A DNA stretch of 64,000 nt from Cryptomeria japonica (GCF_030272615.1 NC_081407.1:101231897-101295896), one strand, 5' to 3'; counted from the stretch's first letter, positions 11,320-23,450 are shown. Program-made: numbers and translations. Notes: generated from the letters alone by a model not told the origin.

Positions 11320-11841
11320 ATGAAAATCCTAAATCAAACATACCAAATACAATTCGAAACTAGCTGGTTGAAGCTAAATTTTGATAAGTCTTCTCATGGC
11401 AACCTGGGTTGGGCGGGAGGGAGTGGAGTGATCAAAGACTCATGTGGAAGCCTCATCCTCACCAATGTGGCAAATTTTGGAATCCAAACTTCAAGTGTTG
11501 TTGAAGTGGAAAAGATCTATCACGGGCTAATTGCAGCCAGAGATAAGGGGCTTAATTGTATTATTATTGAAGGAGATTCTAGAAATAAAATCATGATGCT
11601 TAAAGGGGTGGCCAAGCCAAATTGGAAATCTATACCTCACATTGCCAAGTTTCATTCTGTTCTTCATACTCTTGGTGATGTCAGGTTCTGCCATGTGCAA
11701 TTGGAAGGAAACTATGTGGCAGACATGTTGCTGGGGTTAGGTGCCTACACTAAAGATTTTGAAATCTGGATTCACTTGCATGAAATCCCGATTGAGGCTC
11801 ATGCCATGATTTTGAAAGACTTGTCTATTAATGATGAATAA
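11320..11841 (+). pseudogene. LINE RNase H domain (RVT_3-like), open but detached
   Basis: A 173-codon open frame encoding a plant LINE C-terminal RNase H. WLKLNFDKSSHGNLGWAGG holds the first Asp. SSVVEVEKIYHGLIAA holds the likely Glu. CIIIEGDSRNKI holds the second Asp, and GNYVADMLLGLG the last. All four acidic positions are present. In an intact element the domain degrades the RNA of the RNA:DNA hybrid. Nothing of RT or endonuclease is upstream, so this is a 5'-truncated copy. The ATG at 11320 is probably not a true start; the similarity begins around residue 14. Confidence 0.8.
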
Positions 11842-11984
11842 ACCCAATATTTCCTTTTTGGTACTTGTCTTATCGCCTTTTCCTTTCCTTACTATTTAAG
11901 GCAATATAATTTAAATTTTGTTGGTACCACTTACCATTGTATTCCCCAAACCTGTCTTTGTATCTACCTGGTTTTATATTCTAT

Positions 11985-13557
11985 GGATATAGGTGGAGAT
12001 CTGATTCAGACTGAACTCGATGAATGCTCCAAATTTAAGAATAATGGGTAGCTTTGGGATAGGGAGATTAAAGGCAATTTGGATACTTATGTTGAGGGAA
12101 TGACCAACCACGATCCTATGCTTTCTACTATGTTTGTTCAAGCCTGGGATAATGGTAATGTGAATATTGGTAGTGCCACTTTTATGGTTTTGGTGGATAT
12201 TATCACAGAGGTGATCAGGTGGACCCTTGATGACGTTTCTTTTCCCAAGAAACCTAAAAGGAATTATAAGGAGGACTTTGATCAGTTGTTTGAACCAGAT
12301 GAAGGGGTTTCCAAGCTTCAAAGTGGTTACAACAGGGAGGAGTTGTGAGGAATTTGGAAAGACATGACTTTGTTGTGTATGAGGTACTTCACCTTAGACG
12401 ATAAGAAAATGAGGTTCTATTTGCAGATCTTTCCCATGTTAAATTATCTCCATCATGGGGAAAGAATGAATTTTATTTCTGGGTTATTTCATCTTTGTCT
12501 CTATCTATTTTTAAAGCCATTGTTAAAGGTAAACCCCATTTCCATTAGTGCCTCAGTCATAGATTGTATTTAATTAGCACCTAGCTTTAACTCCCTCTAG
12601 TGGGCTCCCTTTTTTTGAGATTCAGTGTACACTTATGACCCCAATTTATATATGGACCTTATTGGTACCCCCTCTAATTCTAGAGAAGTTACTCTTTTGG
12701 GTTCAAAAATGCTCACTTGAGAAAACCCTACTAGAATGGCCAAATTTAAGGCCATAGTTGCCACTAAAAAGGACCACGATATGGATGTTTAGCATGAGAT
12801 GCAACAAAATGTGGAAATTGTTAACAATTATGGCTCTGAGTCTCTTTCCTCAAATGATTTAGACTTTTCAGACATGAGGTCAAATTGGTCCCCTACTAAA
12901 ATTGATGCTAGCCCTAGCCCTCCCCCCATAAATGCTCCTTCCTCTACTAATACCAAACCCTTGAGCTTTATCTCATTCCTAACTAAACCTGTTAAGGACC
13001 TGCATGAGGATGTGCAAAGATAGGATGGTCTATTAAAATGGCTCTAGATGCATAGATGAATGTGACCATAAAAATGATCAATTGGTTGGAAGCGGCAACC
13101 AAGGTAGAGGTGAGGGCTAACACTTGGGTTGATTATTTGGATGATGATAGAGTCTAGAGAATTGCCAATGATCTTATTGGCATTATGGATCATTGGGATA
13201 AGATGGGTGGCAAGATTGATGATTTGGATTCTAGGATTAAGATGGTAGGGGCCAAGCTTGAGCTAGAAGAGATGAAGAAAACCAAGGAGTCCCTTAAAAG
13301 AAAATTGAGGAGCTCAACCTTTCCTATAGGAATGCAACTAGTAAGTAAAATACCTCTCTACAGGGTATTCATGAAAAAATGAAAAAGAGGAAGGTAAAAA
13401 AAAGAAAGTGCATGGACCCATGGTCGCTATCTCTAGTCCCTCGACTTTTGTGGTCAAAGCAACACCTAAATCCACGATGGTTTCCTCTAGCTCTGACATT
13501 AGGTCGAGTAAAAGAGTTTCTTTTTTAGATAAAGTTCTTAGTTTATACCAAGATTGA
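11985..13557 (+). pseudogene. Unrecognised ORF region downstream of RNase H (possible third LINE ORF)
   Basis: One frame carries EGMTNHDPMLSTMFVQAW, then NIGSATFMVLVDIITEVIRW, and later YFTLDDKKMRFYLQIFPML (12079-12573), with a TGA at 12346 where CGA would read through. The same frame gives a Pro/Ser-rich stretch (12799-13023). A charged, probably coiled-coil stretch follows in another frame (13185-13382; KMVGAKLELEEMKKTKESL). The first part reminds me of uncharacterised ORFs found next to plant retroelements, but I cannot name a family. It sits between an RNase H domain and a LINE-like 3' end. Confidence 0.45.
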
Positions 13558-13827
13558 AATGGTAAGGGTAACCCCACGCAATGGATAGTCTCTTTGTGTC
13601 TGTGTTGGGTGGTTGTTATGTGTTTTTTGGCTATCTCAATTTTTCTATTTGTAGGTGTTTTAGTTTAGTTGTTGGTTTTTAATTTACCCTGTTGGGTTTT
13701 TGTTGTTCGTGGTGGATTTTTTTTTGCTAGTTGTGCATCCCTCATGCATAGTAGGTGTCACTTTGCGGTTATGTAATGGTACTAGCCTATCCCACTTTTA
13801 TTAATCCAAGTATACCAAAAAAAATTA

Positions 13828-14555
13828 TTAAATATTTCTTAAAAAATCAATTCATCAGATGGAGAACAATGACCAATTATAGAGCCTCATAAACTCTATA
13901 AATTTTAATCCCCTATATAATTATAAATTTTCCCTCACCCTTCTCTAAAACATCATCAACTCAAATGAGATCCCACCTTTGAATCCTTCTAAATAAAAAT
14001 TATTTAAAATTTCATTGAAATTATCTAAAATGCTTAACTAAGAAAATTTATTTGTGAAATTAAAAAATCCCTGTATTAAATTGCTACTGTAATGGCGATT
14101 GGCGAGTCTCTAACCACTTAAATATTATGCATCAATGGATAATGGTAAAATAGTTTTTTAGTCAATTTATACACCTTGAACTTGACCAATGATGTATGCA
14201 AAAGAAAACACCATAACATGTGATCAAATGGCAATTTACTACACGAAACACTACACAAAGACTGGTAGAGTAGCATAACTTTGAATTAAAATAACACTTC
14301 TTGTAATATTAAGATCTAGTCAGTAGAGCTTTCGTTTGAAACCCTATACACCTAAATATACATACAACTCATGTTTGCATAGCAAATAACTAGCACTTTC
14401 ACCCCAATAAGGTGCAATGATTACGCCGATAGCAAGATTATGCCTTGGGTAATATATTGGGTAAGAATATTTTGAGTAGGGTATGAACATCTATTTAAGA
14501 ATAATGGAAGGGATAGTTTTGTTAGATAAGCTATAATATCCTTGGTGGATATTTA
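13828..14555. other. Intergenic, nothing recognised
   Basis: AT-rich unique sequence with no supported gene or repeat. Confidence 0.45.
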
Positions 14556-14960
14556 TAAGAATATAGAAATAAAAGACATGAACTATTTGAAAAAATGGTT
14601 CAAATATATATGGTTTCATCAATTACAATAATTTCATGATATTCGCATGGTTAATTTTGTTGAAAGGATTTGAAAACTTTCAAATAAATGCAAATTTTAG
14701 GTGTGAATCCAAATTCAACTACCTTGGCTAGAGTCATCCCTACTTATGCCAAAATAGGAGCTTTGGAACAGGGTACATAAATATATGAAGGCGTAAAGAA
14801 AGGGGGATATTTATTTGATGTTATAGTTGCAACTACCTCTGTGCACACGTATGCAAAATGTGTAATGATAGACAAAGTATATATGTACTATTTGACATAA
14901 TGCATCAAAGAGACGTCATAAAATAGAATGTTACGAATATGGGATATGTTCAATTTTGAT
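14556..14960 (+). pseudogene. PPR pseudogene fragment, plus strand
   Basis: Consecutive PPR motifs survive with in-frame stops. First HELFEKMVQ is followed by a degenerate linker. Then comes KTFK, a stop, and MQ..GVNPNSTTLARVIPTY, then AKIGALEQGT, a stop, IYEGVKKGGYLFDVIVATT, and HTYAKCVMIDK. The order (ELF.KM..rn...sW; A.GVnPNSTTLasVlpaca; GALEQGkeIHe.v.ksG; DviVataLvdMYAKCG.id) is that of the P-L-S type in large plant PPR families. Several stops are simple transitions. It ends about 60 bases before the left TSD of the full-length LINE. Confidence 0.72.
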
Positions 14961-15024
14961 TCACTCCACAATAGTAAATTTCATATTATCTTTACTTCCT
15001 AAAAAATCTAAATTTAAACATGTT

Positions 15025-15045
15025 AACAACAACTCATATACAACT
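15025..15045. repeat. Left 21-bp target-site duplication of the full-length LINE
   Basis: The 21 bases here recur exactly at 23450-23470, right after the LINE poly-A. They include the word AACTCATATACAACT. Confidence 0.95.
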
Positions 15046-15133
15046 AACAAAAAAAATCGTTATTGTTTTAATAAATTACATTTTAAAAAATAATATATAT
15101 TTTTTAATAGGAGCTCTACAATTTTTCAGTGCT

Positions 15134-17257
15134 ATGGAGGACAATCGGTGACTAGGGGTTTGGGCAAATGTCACTTGGGATGATCCGTCGCACACCCCGC
15201 AATGGGTTTTTACTAATGGCCGTTGGGAGGATAAGGCGCTTTCGTCTTCGCAACCAGATCAACCAGCTTGCACTAAATGGTTTAGGCCTATGTCTACCTA
15301 CTTTCAGGGGTTTTCTAATCCACATCATAATCTTCCTTGAAGGCAAGTTTCTAGGGCTAATTACACTCGGCGGTCTAAAATTCATGGGAAACAAGGGCCT
15401 CGCCGTTGGAATCCCTCCTTTCATTGGGGATCCTTTTATGGAAAAAATCGTTCATTTGCTCGAGTTGTTGGTTCTCGACGAGTGGAACATGAAGCTAGGG
15501 TTTCGGCAAATCCATCTGGCAAAATGGGTACCAATGCGATGGAAACTAGGGTTTTTGTCTCTGCGACTCCAGTGGTTGGTCAAGTAAGTTCAAATCCTAA
15601 CAATCCTAGTCCTGAAAAGGATAAGGTTTGTCATTCTACTGCTCCTCTATCTCATGCTTGGGTACCTATTCCTTGCATTGATCTCCTTGTTTCTTATGTT
15701 GATAAAAAGGCTTTTTTTCTTCATTCGAATGCTATTATTGGGGAACTTTGGGGGGACCAGATTTGTTTGTCCAAACTTTTTACTAAATTATAGAAACATT
15801 GGACAGACATTCATTATTTTCAGCTCCTTTCATCAAGTTCATTTATTATTGTTTTCGATTCTAATATGTTTCGGGATAGGGTTTTGGATTCCCCTCACCA
15901 TTGGTTTGGGAAGCATTTTCTTTCTGTTACTACTTGGAAACCTTTCTATGTTCCTGCTTGGTCAAAATGTAATTTTTCTCCCTTTTGGTTTGGTCTTCCT
16001 AAGCTTCCCTTTGAATTCATGGACCCCTATGTTCTGCAACAAATTGGTAATTCATTTGGTACCTTTGTCACATCCAAGTTGGATTTTGTGGAGGGGGAGG
16101 TTCTGGTAAAAATCTGTGTTTTACTTATTCCCGAAACTGTTTATCCTCGTACTTGTAATATCAAGTCTCATGATGGGATTTGGTGCCAAACTATTGAGAA
16201 ATTGGAATCTAAGCTTTTAAAATCCCCCCTTATTATAGATGCTCCTTTGTTTATGGATTTTAAGAAAAAGCATCAGGTGATGGATTCAATAGCAATAGAT
16301 GTGAACCCTAACATTATAATATAGTCTCAACAGATTATGGCTTCCAATGGGAAAAACCTGAATAAAGAGGTTCAGTTGAATTCTATTCAAGTTGATGTTT
16401 CTCCTTCCATGAACAAAACATTAAAAATTTCAGATCCCATCTCTAACTTTATTAGGAAGGACTCTGAGATTATTTCAAATCCTCTAGATATTATGGACAA
16501 TTCAAAAAATAAAATTGTGCCTTCTCCTTTTGATCCAGTAGCCTTAGATGCTTCTAAAATGGTTTCTTTTGGAAAGGGTTCTAAAGGAGAGATTCTATTT
16601 GACTCATCCTTAATTGCTCAGATTAAACTTTTAACCTCTAATTCTTCTCATCTTGGTCCACAAACATTAGACAAGGAATCAAATCTAGGTTTTAATGAGT
16701 TATCTGAGGTAGTTGTGCCTGACTTAGAGCTAGTACAATAGGTGAATGAGCTGCTAGAAAATCATGCCCCCCTTGGTGGGATGGAGGTGTCGGATAGAGT
16801 TATTTTCTCTATTGATAGTGATTTAGGACAAATTAAGTCTCTTCCTATTGTTGCAACTTCAAATCCTTTTGACATTTTGTGTTCTAAGGATGAGGGATTG
16901 ACGGATAAACTGATTTCCCCTTCACATAATGGTAAGGACTTGCCAATTGTTCAAACCTCTTTGGTTTTGTCCCCTCCTTTTGGATCTCCAAGAAGAGGTA
17001 GGCCTCCTAAAGCTTCTCGAACTAAGCTAGAAGTTGCTATTGGGATCTAGAAAACTCTGTCCCTTTCTCCTGGGATTGATAAGAGGAAGATTTCGCTTTC
17101 CCTAGGTAATAGGAAGAAGGATAAGCTTCAAATGCTTAGCCCCCCTATGACTAGGTTGAGGGCTATCAAAAAGAACTTGTAGAAGTGCTTTGGAGATTTT
17201 ACTAAGTCTGTTGATATTGAGAAGAGGGGAGTTTTGACCTCCCCTCAAGAGAAATGA
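15134..17257 (+). pseudogene. LINE ORF1 (DUF4283-like nucleic-acid-binding protein), stops only
   Basis: One frame from ATG at 15134 to TGA at 17255-17257, about 707 codons, interrupted by TGA at 15149 and 15338 and TAG at 15791, 16322, 16739, 17048 and 17180. I found no frameshift. Residues of about 200-340 (15700-16130) match the DUF4283 pattern of plant LINE ORF1: a folded segment ending TTWKPFYVPAWSKCNFSPFW, then GLPKLPFEFMDPYVLQQIGN. The C-terminal third is low-complexity, with a basic RRGRPPKASR motif at about 16992-17025. Such proteins bind element RNA. All stops can be reverted to CGA, CAG or TGG by one transition. Confidence 0.85.
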
Positions 17258-20200
17258 AACTTATATCCTAGAATGTTAGGGGCTTAAATTCCCCTAACAA
17301 GAGACGCTTGATTAAATCGCAATTGGATTTAATCAAGTGTGATTTGGTTATGCTTCAGGAAACAAAATTGTCTGATGAATCTACTATTGTGCTTTTTACA
17401 TCTTGGAAAAAATGGAACTTTCTCTCTTGCTCTTCTAATGGTGCTTCTGGGGGGTTAGCTTTATTATGGATTGCTTATAATATAGAGGTACAATTGGTCT
17501 CTTCGGCAATTCATTGGATGTTGTTCTTGGTTACTAGCAAGGTCTCTAAGGTGAAAGTCTGGTTGTTCAATATATATGCTCCCTCTGGGATTCAAGGTAA
17601 AAAGAAGTTATGGAGGGACTTGTGTAGGGTGGCTTCTCCTTTGAGGTAGGGGTCTCTTGTTGTCTTTGGAGGGGACTTTAATGTGATTTTGGATCCTAGT
17701 GAAAAAAGTGGAGGGATTTTCCCAAACAAAAAAATCATGGAGGATTTTGGGAATTTCATCCTACACTTGGGTCTTTTTTATTGCAAGTCTCAAAATGGGA
17801 TTTTTACTTGGACAAATATGAGAAGGGATTTCTCACAAATAGCAGAAAGATTAGATCAGTTCCTACTTTCAGAAATTGGTTGCAGTTGGACCTTGAATTT
17901 TTTTCCTCCATTTTGCCTATGTCAGGTTCTGATCATTTTTTGATTTCTCTTTGTATTTTGGAGGACAAGGCCCCCTTTCGGTCTCCTTTTAAATTTGAAC
18001 CTATGTGGTTCAGAGATGCCTCCTCTTTACCTCTCCTAAGAAATTGGTGGGAGTCTGCTCCCTTCTATGCAGGTTCTCGTATGTTCCAACTTATTAATAA
18101 GATTAAGTTCTTAAAATTGAACATTAAAGAATGGAATATTTCACATTTTAAAAATATTTTTCAGGAAAAACAGAGAATTCAAGATATGATTGAAACTCTT
18201 AATAAGCATGTGCTTGATCATGGTATGGTTCCCCTGGTTTTTGATGAGTTAAAATCTTTAAGGATAGAACTTGAAGAAATTCTGGCTAGAGAAGAGATTT
18301 TTTGGAGACAAAAATCTAGAGAGGTATGGTTGCCTGATGGGGATAGAAATACTAAGTTTTTTCACTCTTCAACTAAATTAAAAAGGAGTAGGAACAGGAT
18401 CTCTTGTATAGAGGATTCTTCAGGGAATTTGCTTATAGAACCTGAGGAGATTGTTGTGGAGGCAGTAAGTTTTTTCAAGACACTGCTTTCTTCTGAAGGC
18501 GGTAATTTTCAAAATGACTTCATTTCTAGCATTCCATCTTTAGTTTTGCTCGAGGATAAAAAAATGTTGATGTCTCCTTTCTCCCTTGAAGAAGTAAGAG
18601 TGGTAGTTTTTTCTATGAGTCATGATAAGGCTCCAGGTCCAGATGGGTTCACTCCTTTATTTTTTCAGAAATGTTGGGACTTCGTGGGTAGAGATATGCT
18701 CCTAGCTCTTGAAGAAAGTAGGAGAAATAAATCAATTTTAAAGGAACTTAATACCACGATGGTGGCTCTTATTCCTAAAAAGGAGATTGTTAAATCTTTT
18801 GCTGATTTCCATCCTATTTCTCTATGTAATACTTTATATAAGATTTTCACTAAAGCAATATCCATTCGGCTATCCAAAATCCTTCCTAAACTAATTTCAG
18901 TAGAACAAGGTGGTTTTGTACCAAACAGGAAGACGTCGGAGGGAGCTATTGTGGCTCATGAGGTTCTACATTATATCTCCCTTCAGAGATCCTTGACCAT
19001 GATCTTAAAGCTTGATATGATAAAGGCTTATGACAGAGTGGAATGGAGGGCTTTAGGTCTTGTTTTGGAAAGGTTAGGTTTTTCTAGGGCTTGGATAAAA
19101 TGGATTATTGCTTGTATTTCTTCTGCAAGGTTCTCGATTATAATAAATGGTTCCCCTTGTGGTTTTTTTTCCTCCTCTAGTGGTTTAAGACAAGGAGATC
19201 CTCTTTCTCTATTTCTGTTTATACTTTTAGCTGAGTCTTTTAGCTGGGCTATTAAGGCTGCGAAATTGAAAGACCTTTGGCTAGGGGTGAAAATCCCAAG
19301 CATACCAGGATCTATATCTCACTACCTTTTTGCAGATGATACCTTGTTATTTGGTCAAGCCTCTATGCAAGAAGCCTTGGTCATAAATGAAGTTATACAA
19401 AATTATGCCTCTTTTTCAGGGCAAAAAGTAAATTCTGAGAAGTCAAAAATCTTCTTTCTTCATACCCTGCAATTAATCCAATCTAGATTATTGTCTTTTT
19501 GGGGTTTTGAGCCTATCTTACTACCATGTACTTATCTGGGTATACCCTTCTTTATTAAACAGGATAATTCAAGCTTTTGGGATAAAATCATTTCGGCCAT
19601 CTCAAAGAGAATTCTTTCTTGGAACCATAGGTGGTTGAATCTAGCCAGAAAGATTGTTCTCATTAAGTCTGTGCTGAATGCAGTTCCTATTTATCTTATG
19701 TCAGTATTATGATCTCCAAAGGATGTGTTGGTAAGCTTACAGGATACTCTAAGGTCTTTTCTCTGGAGTAGCAATAAAGATGGGAGGAAAAAACTGGCTC
19801 TGGTGGCATGGGATAAAGTTTGCTTACCAAAGGACCTAGGGGGTACAGGGATCAAAAACATGGAAAAGCAAAATTTAGCCTTGGGGGCTAAATTGGTTTG
19901 GAATTTGTTTGAGAAGTCTGATTCTTTATGGGCTCAGATTATGTTTGCTAAATATCTTAATAATGGTCCTAGGGAGTATATTTTCCAAATTTCTAATTTA
20001 CCTTCAGGATCTGTTATGTGGAACTTCATATGTAAATGTAGATCTGTTATTTGCCTAATCTCTCTTGGATTGTCCATAAAGGCACAAAGGTTAGATTTTG
20101 GGAAGAAAGGTGGAATGGTCACCCCCCTTTACGAAGTCTAAGGAATTGGTCCCCCCTAATATCCATTCTTTCTTCCCTTTGGGGCACCTCTATGGTAGAT

Positions 20201-21496
20201 TACTTCAAAATAATATATAGTGGAAATGTGAGATTGGCTAAATGGAAGTCGATTGACTTTTTGGATATTGATCAGGATCTGAAATTGCACTATACCAAGG
20301 TCTTGAGTGAGAGGGTGGTTATCCTTTCGGATAATGAGGACAAACTAGTTTGGACTAAGAATATTTCTGGCAAATATACGGTGAGGGATGGTTATAATTC
20401 CCTCATGAAAGATAATGATTTCCCTTCTTGGCCTTATAAGCTTTTTTGGCATCCGGCCTGTTTGCCAAAAGCCGGTGCTTTTTCTTGGCTAGCAGTTCAA
20501 GATAGGGTTCTCACAGGCATGAGATTGGATAGGTTGGGTATCACTGTTGCCTTCACATGTGTGTTATGTAAAAAACACTTGGAATCCTCCTCCCATCTCT
20601 TTTTACATTGTGACTTTACTTATCAATGTTGGTAGTGGTTGTTCGATAAATTGAATCTGACATTTGTTATGGGAAATTACCTGATTACCTTCTTTAGTTC
20701 TTGGCCACTTTTGTTTACTTCATCCTTTTATGCATGTTTATGGATTATTTCTCCATCTATTTTAATATGGAATATTTGGTTAGAGCATAATAACAAGATC
20801 TTTAGAAACACTAGCTCTTCTCTCTCTAAGGTTCTACTAAAGATTGAATCATCCATATTTGAGGTTGCTTTGTCGCATATAAGTAGGAACTTGGATAATC
20901 TCACTTCTTTTTCTCATTGGGATAGTAGGGTGACTAGAGTTTAGAGCATGTTATCTGCCCTTCCCTCTCATAGATCAATTTTGATAAAAGGTGATGCCTT
21001 AAATAAAAGAAAGTTGGCATCTTGGAGACCACCCCCTCTTGGTAAGTTTAAGTTGAACTTTGATGGTCCCTCTCGTGGAAATCCTAGTTTGGCTAGGGTA
21101 GGCATGGTGATTTTTGATCATCACACTCATATTATTCATGCTAGGTGTCATGCAATTGGTATTCAGTCTAATAATTTTGCTAAATTTAAGGCTTTGTCTT
21201 TAGGTCTGGAATTGGCTATTTCCCTAGGAATTAAAGACCTCATTATTGAAGGGGACTCGTTGGTGATCATTCAGAGTGTGTTAAAAAAGAAATCTCATTG
21301 TTGGCAATTGCAATATCTTCTTGATCTTATTCTTCAACAATTGGAATTCTTTGATTTTTTCTTCATTACTCATTGTTATAGAGAAATTAATCGAGTAGCA
21401 TATTTTTTAGCTAATCTTGCTATCGATAGTAATGCTATTTTTCATGATATAAGCTCTGTTGAAATTCCTGTTTCAGTTTTGGAATTCTTGCAATAA
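17254..21496 (+). pseudogene. LINE ORF2: endonuclease, reverse transcriptase, zf-RVT and RNase H
   Basis: The ATG at 17254 overlaps the ORF1 stop (ATGA). Endonuclease: the family's SWNVRGLN start reads S-stop-NVRGLN (TAG at 17269); MLQETKLS (catalytic Glu), GGDFNVI after a TAG at 17647, and SGSDHFLI close the AP-endonuclease fold. A frameshift in a T-run near 17900 precedes the last motif. RT (about 18590-19500): DKAPGPDGF, KLDMIKAYDRVEW, GLRQGDPLS and the YLFADDTLLF catalytic box. A TGA at 19710 and a frameshift near 20050 follow. zf-RVT: GKYTVRDGYNSL to CVLCKKHLESSSHLFLHC. RNase H (21010-21440): NFDGPSRGNPS and IEGDSLVII remain, but the usual Glu is Lys (AKFKAL) and the last Asp is Tyr (NRVAYFLA). 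TAGs at 20633 and 20942. Confidence 0.93.
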
Positions 21497-22254
21497 ACAT
21501 GAGGTTTTTTTTTGGTCTCTGACTTTTGATAAATTGACCCTCTATTGTCAGTCAGGATAGGCATGTTTATTGTTTATGCTCAACTAGTAATCTGACTCTG
21601 TATGTGGTAATTTGTTATCATATATATAGTTTGGTTGTGAGCTGTCATAAGCATTAAGGGTGACTAAGTTTATTGGCTCTGGTTCGTTCTTTTTATCTAC
21701 AAAAAGTTTTTGAGAGTGGCGGCTTGCTTTGTTTATCGTTTTTCTCTCATAGCTTTTTCTGAGGTTTCTCTCATATGAGGGATATTGTTTTCATGATTTG
21801 TTAATTATGACGTGCCATGGCCTCTTTTGTATTGATTATTGCCATATTGTTTTTCAGCTTCAGTGGAGATATTATGGTACTTTTCACAGAGGTGATTATG
21901 AGGTTTAATCATTAATGGCATACTGTGGTTCATCCAAGATGCATCTCTTAAAATGATTTTTTGGATGGTTGCCTTTTTTCACATGAGCGGATCACTCATT
22001 ATTATGAAAGGTGGTTAAATTATTATAGGCCTTTGGTTTAATTTGATCGAACAGGAGGCATCACTCGGCATGTTTTTTCCTGGCTTTTCACACGGATGAA
22101 TCATTCATTACGGTGTATGGTGGCCAATTAATTTATGTTATGCTTGGTTTTTTGCTTCGGCTATATATTAAATTTGGTGCAGAATATTTTTGTTTATCTG
22201 CATTGAGGGTGACTTAGTGAATACTTCTCTCTGTGGGAAAGGCATCTATTTCTC
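21497..22254 (+). other. LINE ORF2-ORF3 spacer
   Basis: T-rich sequence inside the TSD-bounded LINE with no open frame of note. Two related stretches, GCCTTTTTTCACATGAGCGG (about 21972) and CTTTTCACACGGATGAATCA (about 22085), suggest a small internal duplication. Confidence 0.55.
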
Positions 22255-23125
22255 ATGTCTAATATTCTTCCGACTTATCATGTTTTAGTATCTTTTCCTG
22301 AGGTAGACATTGTCGACAATTATGGTTATGTTTCTGAAAAGCTTGGGAGAGTTTTTGTTTTGCATAATCTGGAGTTGGAGTCTGAAATTCGCAGGGTGGT
22401 GGGTAACCGTTGGTTTCTCTCTCCTTCTTTTATCTCTTTTTCAAAAGTTTTGTCTCATTTTTTTACTATATGTTATGACCTTCTGTGGGATAAGACTCTG
22501 GTCGAACTTATTGCGTCAAAATTTGTGGCACCTCCAATGCTTGATATGCATCATCTTGGGTCAGCTTTGGATAGTTACAATTTTGATATGGGTACTCTTC
22601 CTTATGGGGGCTTCCTTTCTCTTCAAAATCTTTTGGAAGATGGGTACTATGGAGATTTTCTCTTTGAGATTAGAATGGGCCTAATTTGTGACACTATTGA
22701 TGAAGCTCTTAAAGCGGTGGAGAGTTTGTTTGGTTTTATTTCTCCCCAGGTTTTGGCCAGAGCATGGGGTGTGTTAATTGGTCTACATGCTCTGATCAAT
22801 TTTTGTTTTGCTTCATCTGCTACTCCTCTCCCCGCAGTTCCTATACAGTCTCTGGTTCCTTATGACGCTCTGCATTCTCCTCTGGAGGAAAGTTCGAGTA
22901 ATTGGTTTTTTGACTAACTAATTTCACTTCTTGCATATATCTCACATTTTTTGCAGGCTGATCATGAGATGGTTTTTTGGGCAATTCTCATTAACTCAAA
23001 TTTTTGGAGTTGGATATATTCGACCTTTTTCAGTTTCGGTCCTCCTTTGGTTCATATCCTTTGGTCTCCTTGGTACCTCGGCATGTTCCTCCACATTTTG
23101 TATCTCGCTGCTCATATCAGCTGAT
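22255..23125 (+). pseudogene. Third ORF of the LINE, function unknown
   Basis: An ATG frame of 220 codons (22255-22917) continues in the same frame past a TAA (22915, one transition from CAA) for about 65 more codons to a TGA near 23123, giving about 290 codons. I do not recognise the product. Visible features: hydrophobic segments (FISFSKVLSHFFTICYDLLW; VLARAWGVLIGLHALINFCF), acidic positions near the start, and after the TAA a Trp-rich stretch with MVFWAILINSNFWSW. There is no zinc finger, RT or nuclease motif. It lies inside the TSD-bounded element, so it moved with it. It could also be captured host sequence or a chance open frame in a long 3' UTR. Confidence 0.5.
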
Positions 23126-23404
23126 GGGCCCCTAGATCTTCTTGTTGAAATTTTTTTTGATTCAGCCCTTCATTTTGTAACCAACCGAGTGTTTAATTAG
23201 TTGAGATATATATCCTATAGGATCTCTGTACATAGGGCAACTATATGATTATGGGGGAGATTTTGGGTCATCAGGATCCAGCTATTTTGTAAAGGGTAGT
23301 TTAGTTTCTTTTTCTTTAGGCGATAACCAGAGGTTTTCTTGTGGGTTCTTTCCTACCGGTATGCCTTTTTTGAACCCGTTGTAAAAACTATTTAAAAATA
23401 AAAA

Positions 23405-23450
23405 TAATAAAGTTTAGTGGCTATGCCACTTTTATTGAAAAAAAAAAAAA
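23405..23450 (+). other. LINE 3' terminus: small hairpin plus poly-A
   Basis: GTGGCTATGCCAC (about 23417-23429) is a 5-bp stem with a 3-base loop, followed by TTTTATTG and 13 or so A residues. Plant LINE 3' ends are recognised by their RT, and the comparable end at 13795-13827 shares CCACTTTTATT. Confidence 0.6.

Larger units (their letters stand above)
11320..13827 (+). mobile_element. LINE-like 3' fragment with RNase H and downstream ORF region
   Basis: It begins with a RNase H domain (11320-11841), continues with a second coding region (about 11980-13560) and ends with AGCCTATCCCACTTTTATTAATCC and an A-run at 13819-13827. The 3' end resembles that of the full-length LINE at 15046-23449, where ATGCCACTTTTATT precedes the poly-A. 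I could not find a convincing target-site duplication, so whether this is one insertion or two joined pieces is not settled. Confidence 0.6.
15046..23449 (+). mobile_element. Full-length plant LINE (non-LTR retrotransposon), 8.4 kb
   Basis: The element lies between perfect 21-bp TSDs and contains a short AT-rich 5' leader (15046-15133), ORF1 (15134-17257), ORF2 (17254-21496: endonuclease, RT, zf-RVT, RNase H), a 750-bp spacer, a third ORF (22255-23125) and a poly-A tail (about 23438-23450). The last bases before the tail, GTGGCTATGCCAC, can form a small 3' hairpin. It is inactive: about a dozen in-frame stops and two frameshifts lie in ORF1 and ORF2. Frames are otherwise preserved over more than 6 kb, so it is old but not rearranged. 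At 8.4 kb it is longer than most plant LINEs I know, because of the 3' part. Confidence 0.95.

Noticed and set aside
15152-15587. Open frames on both strands at the 5' end of the LINE
   Set aside because: ORF1 lies in a third frame (ATG at 15134) that continues, through stops, into the DUF4283-like region; the alternatives end without motif.
19028-19303. 91-codon minus-strand open frame
   Set aside because: It lies antisense within the LINE reverse transcriptase and has no motif of its own.
15134-21496. A variant genetic code with TAG read as an amino acid
   Set aside because: Nine of the LINE stops are TAG, but TGA occurs too, and TAA and TGA occur in the other pseudogenes at CAA and CGA positions; frameshifts and lost catalytic residues show ordinary decay.
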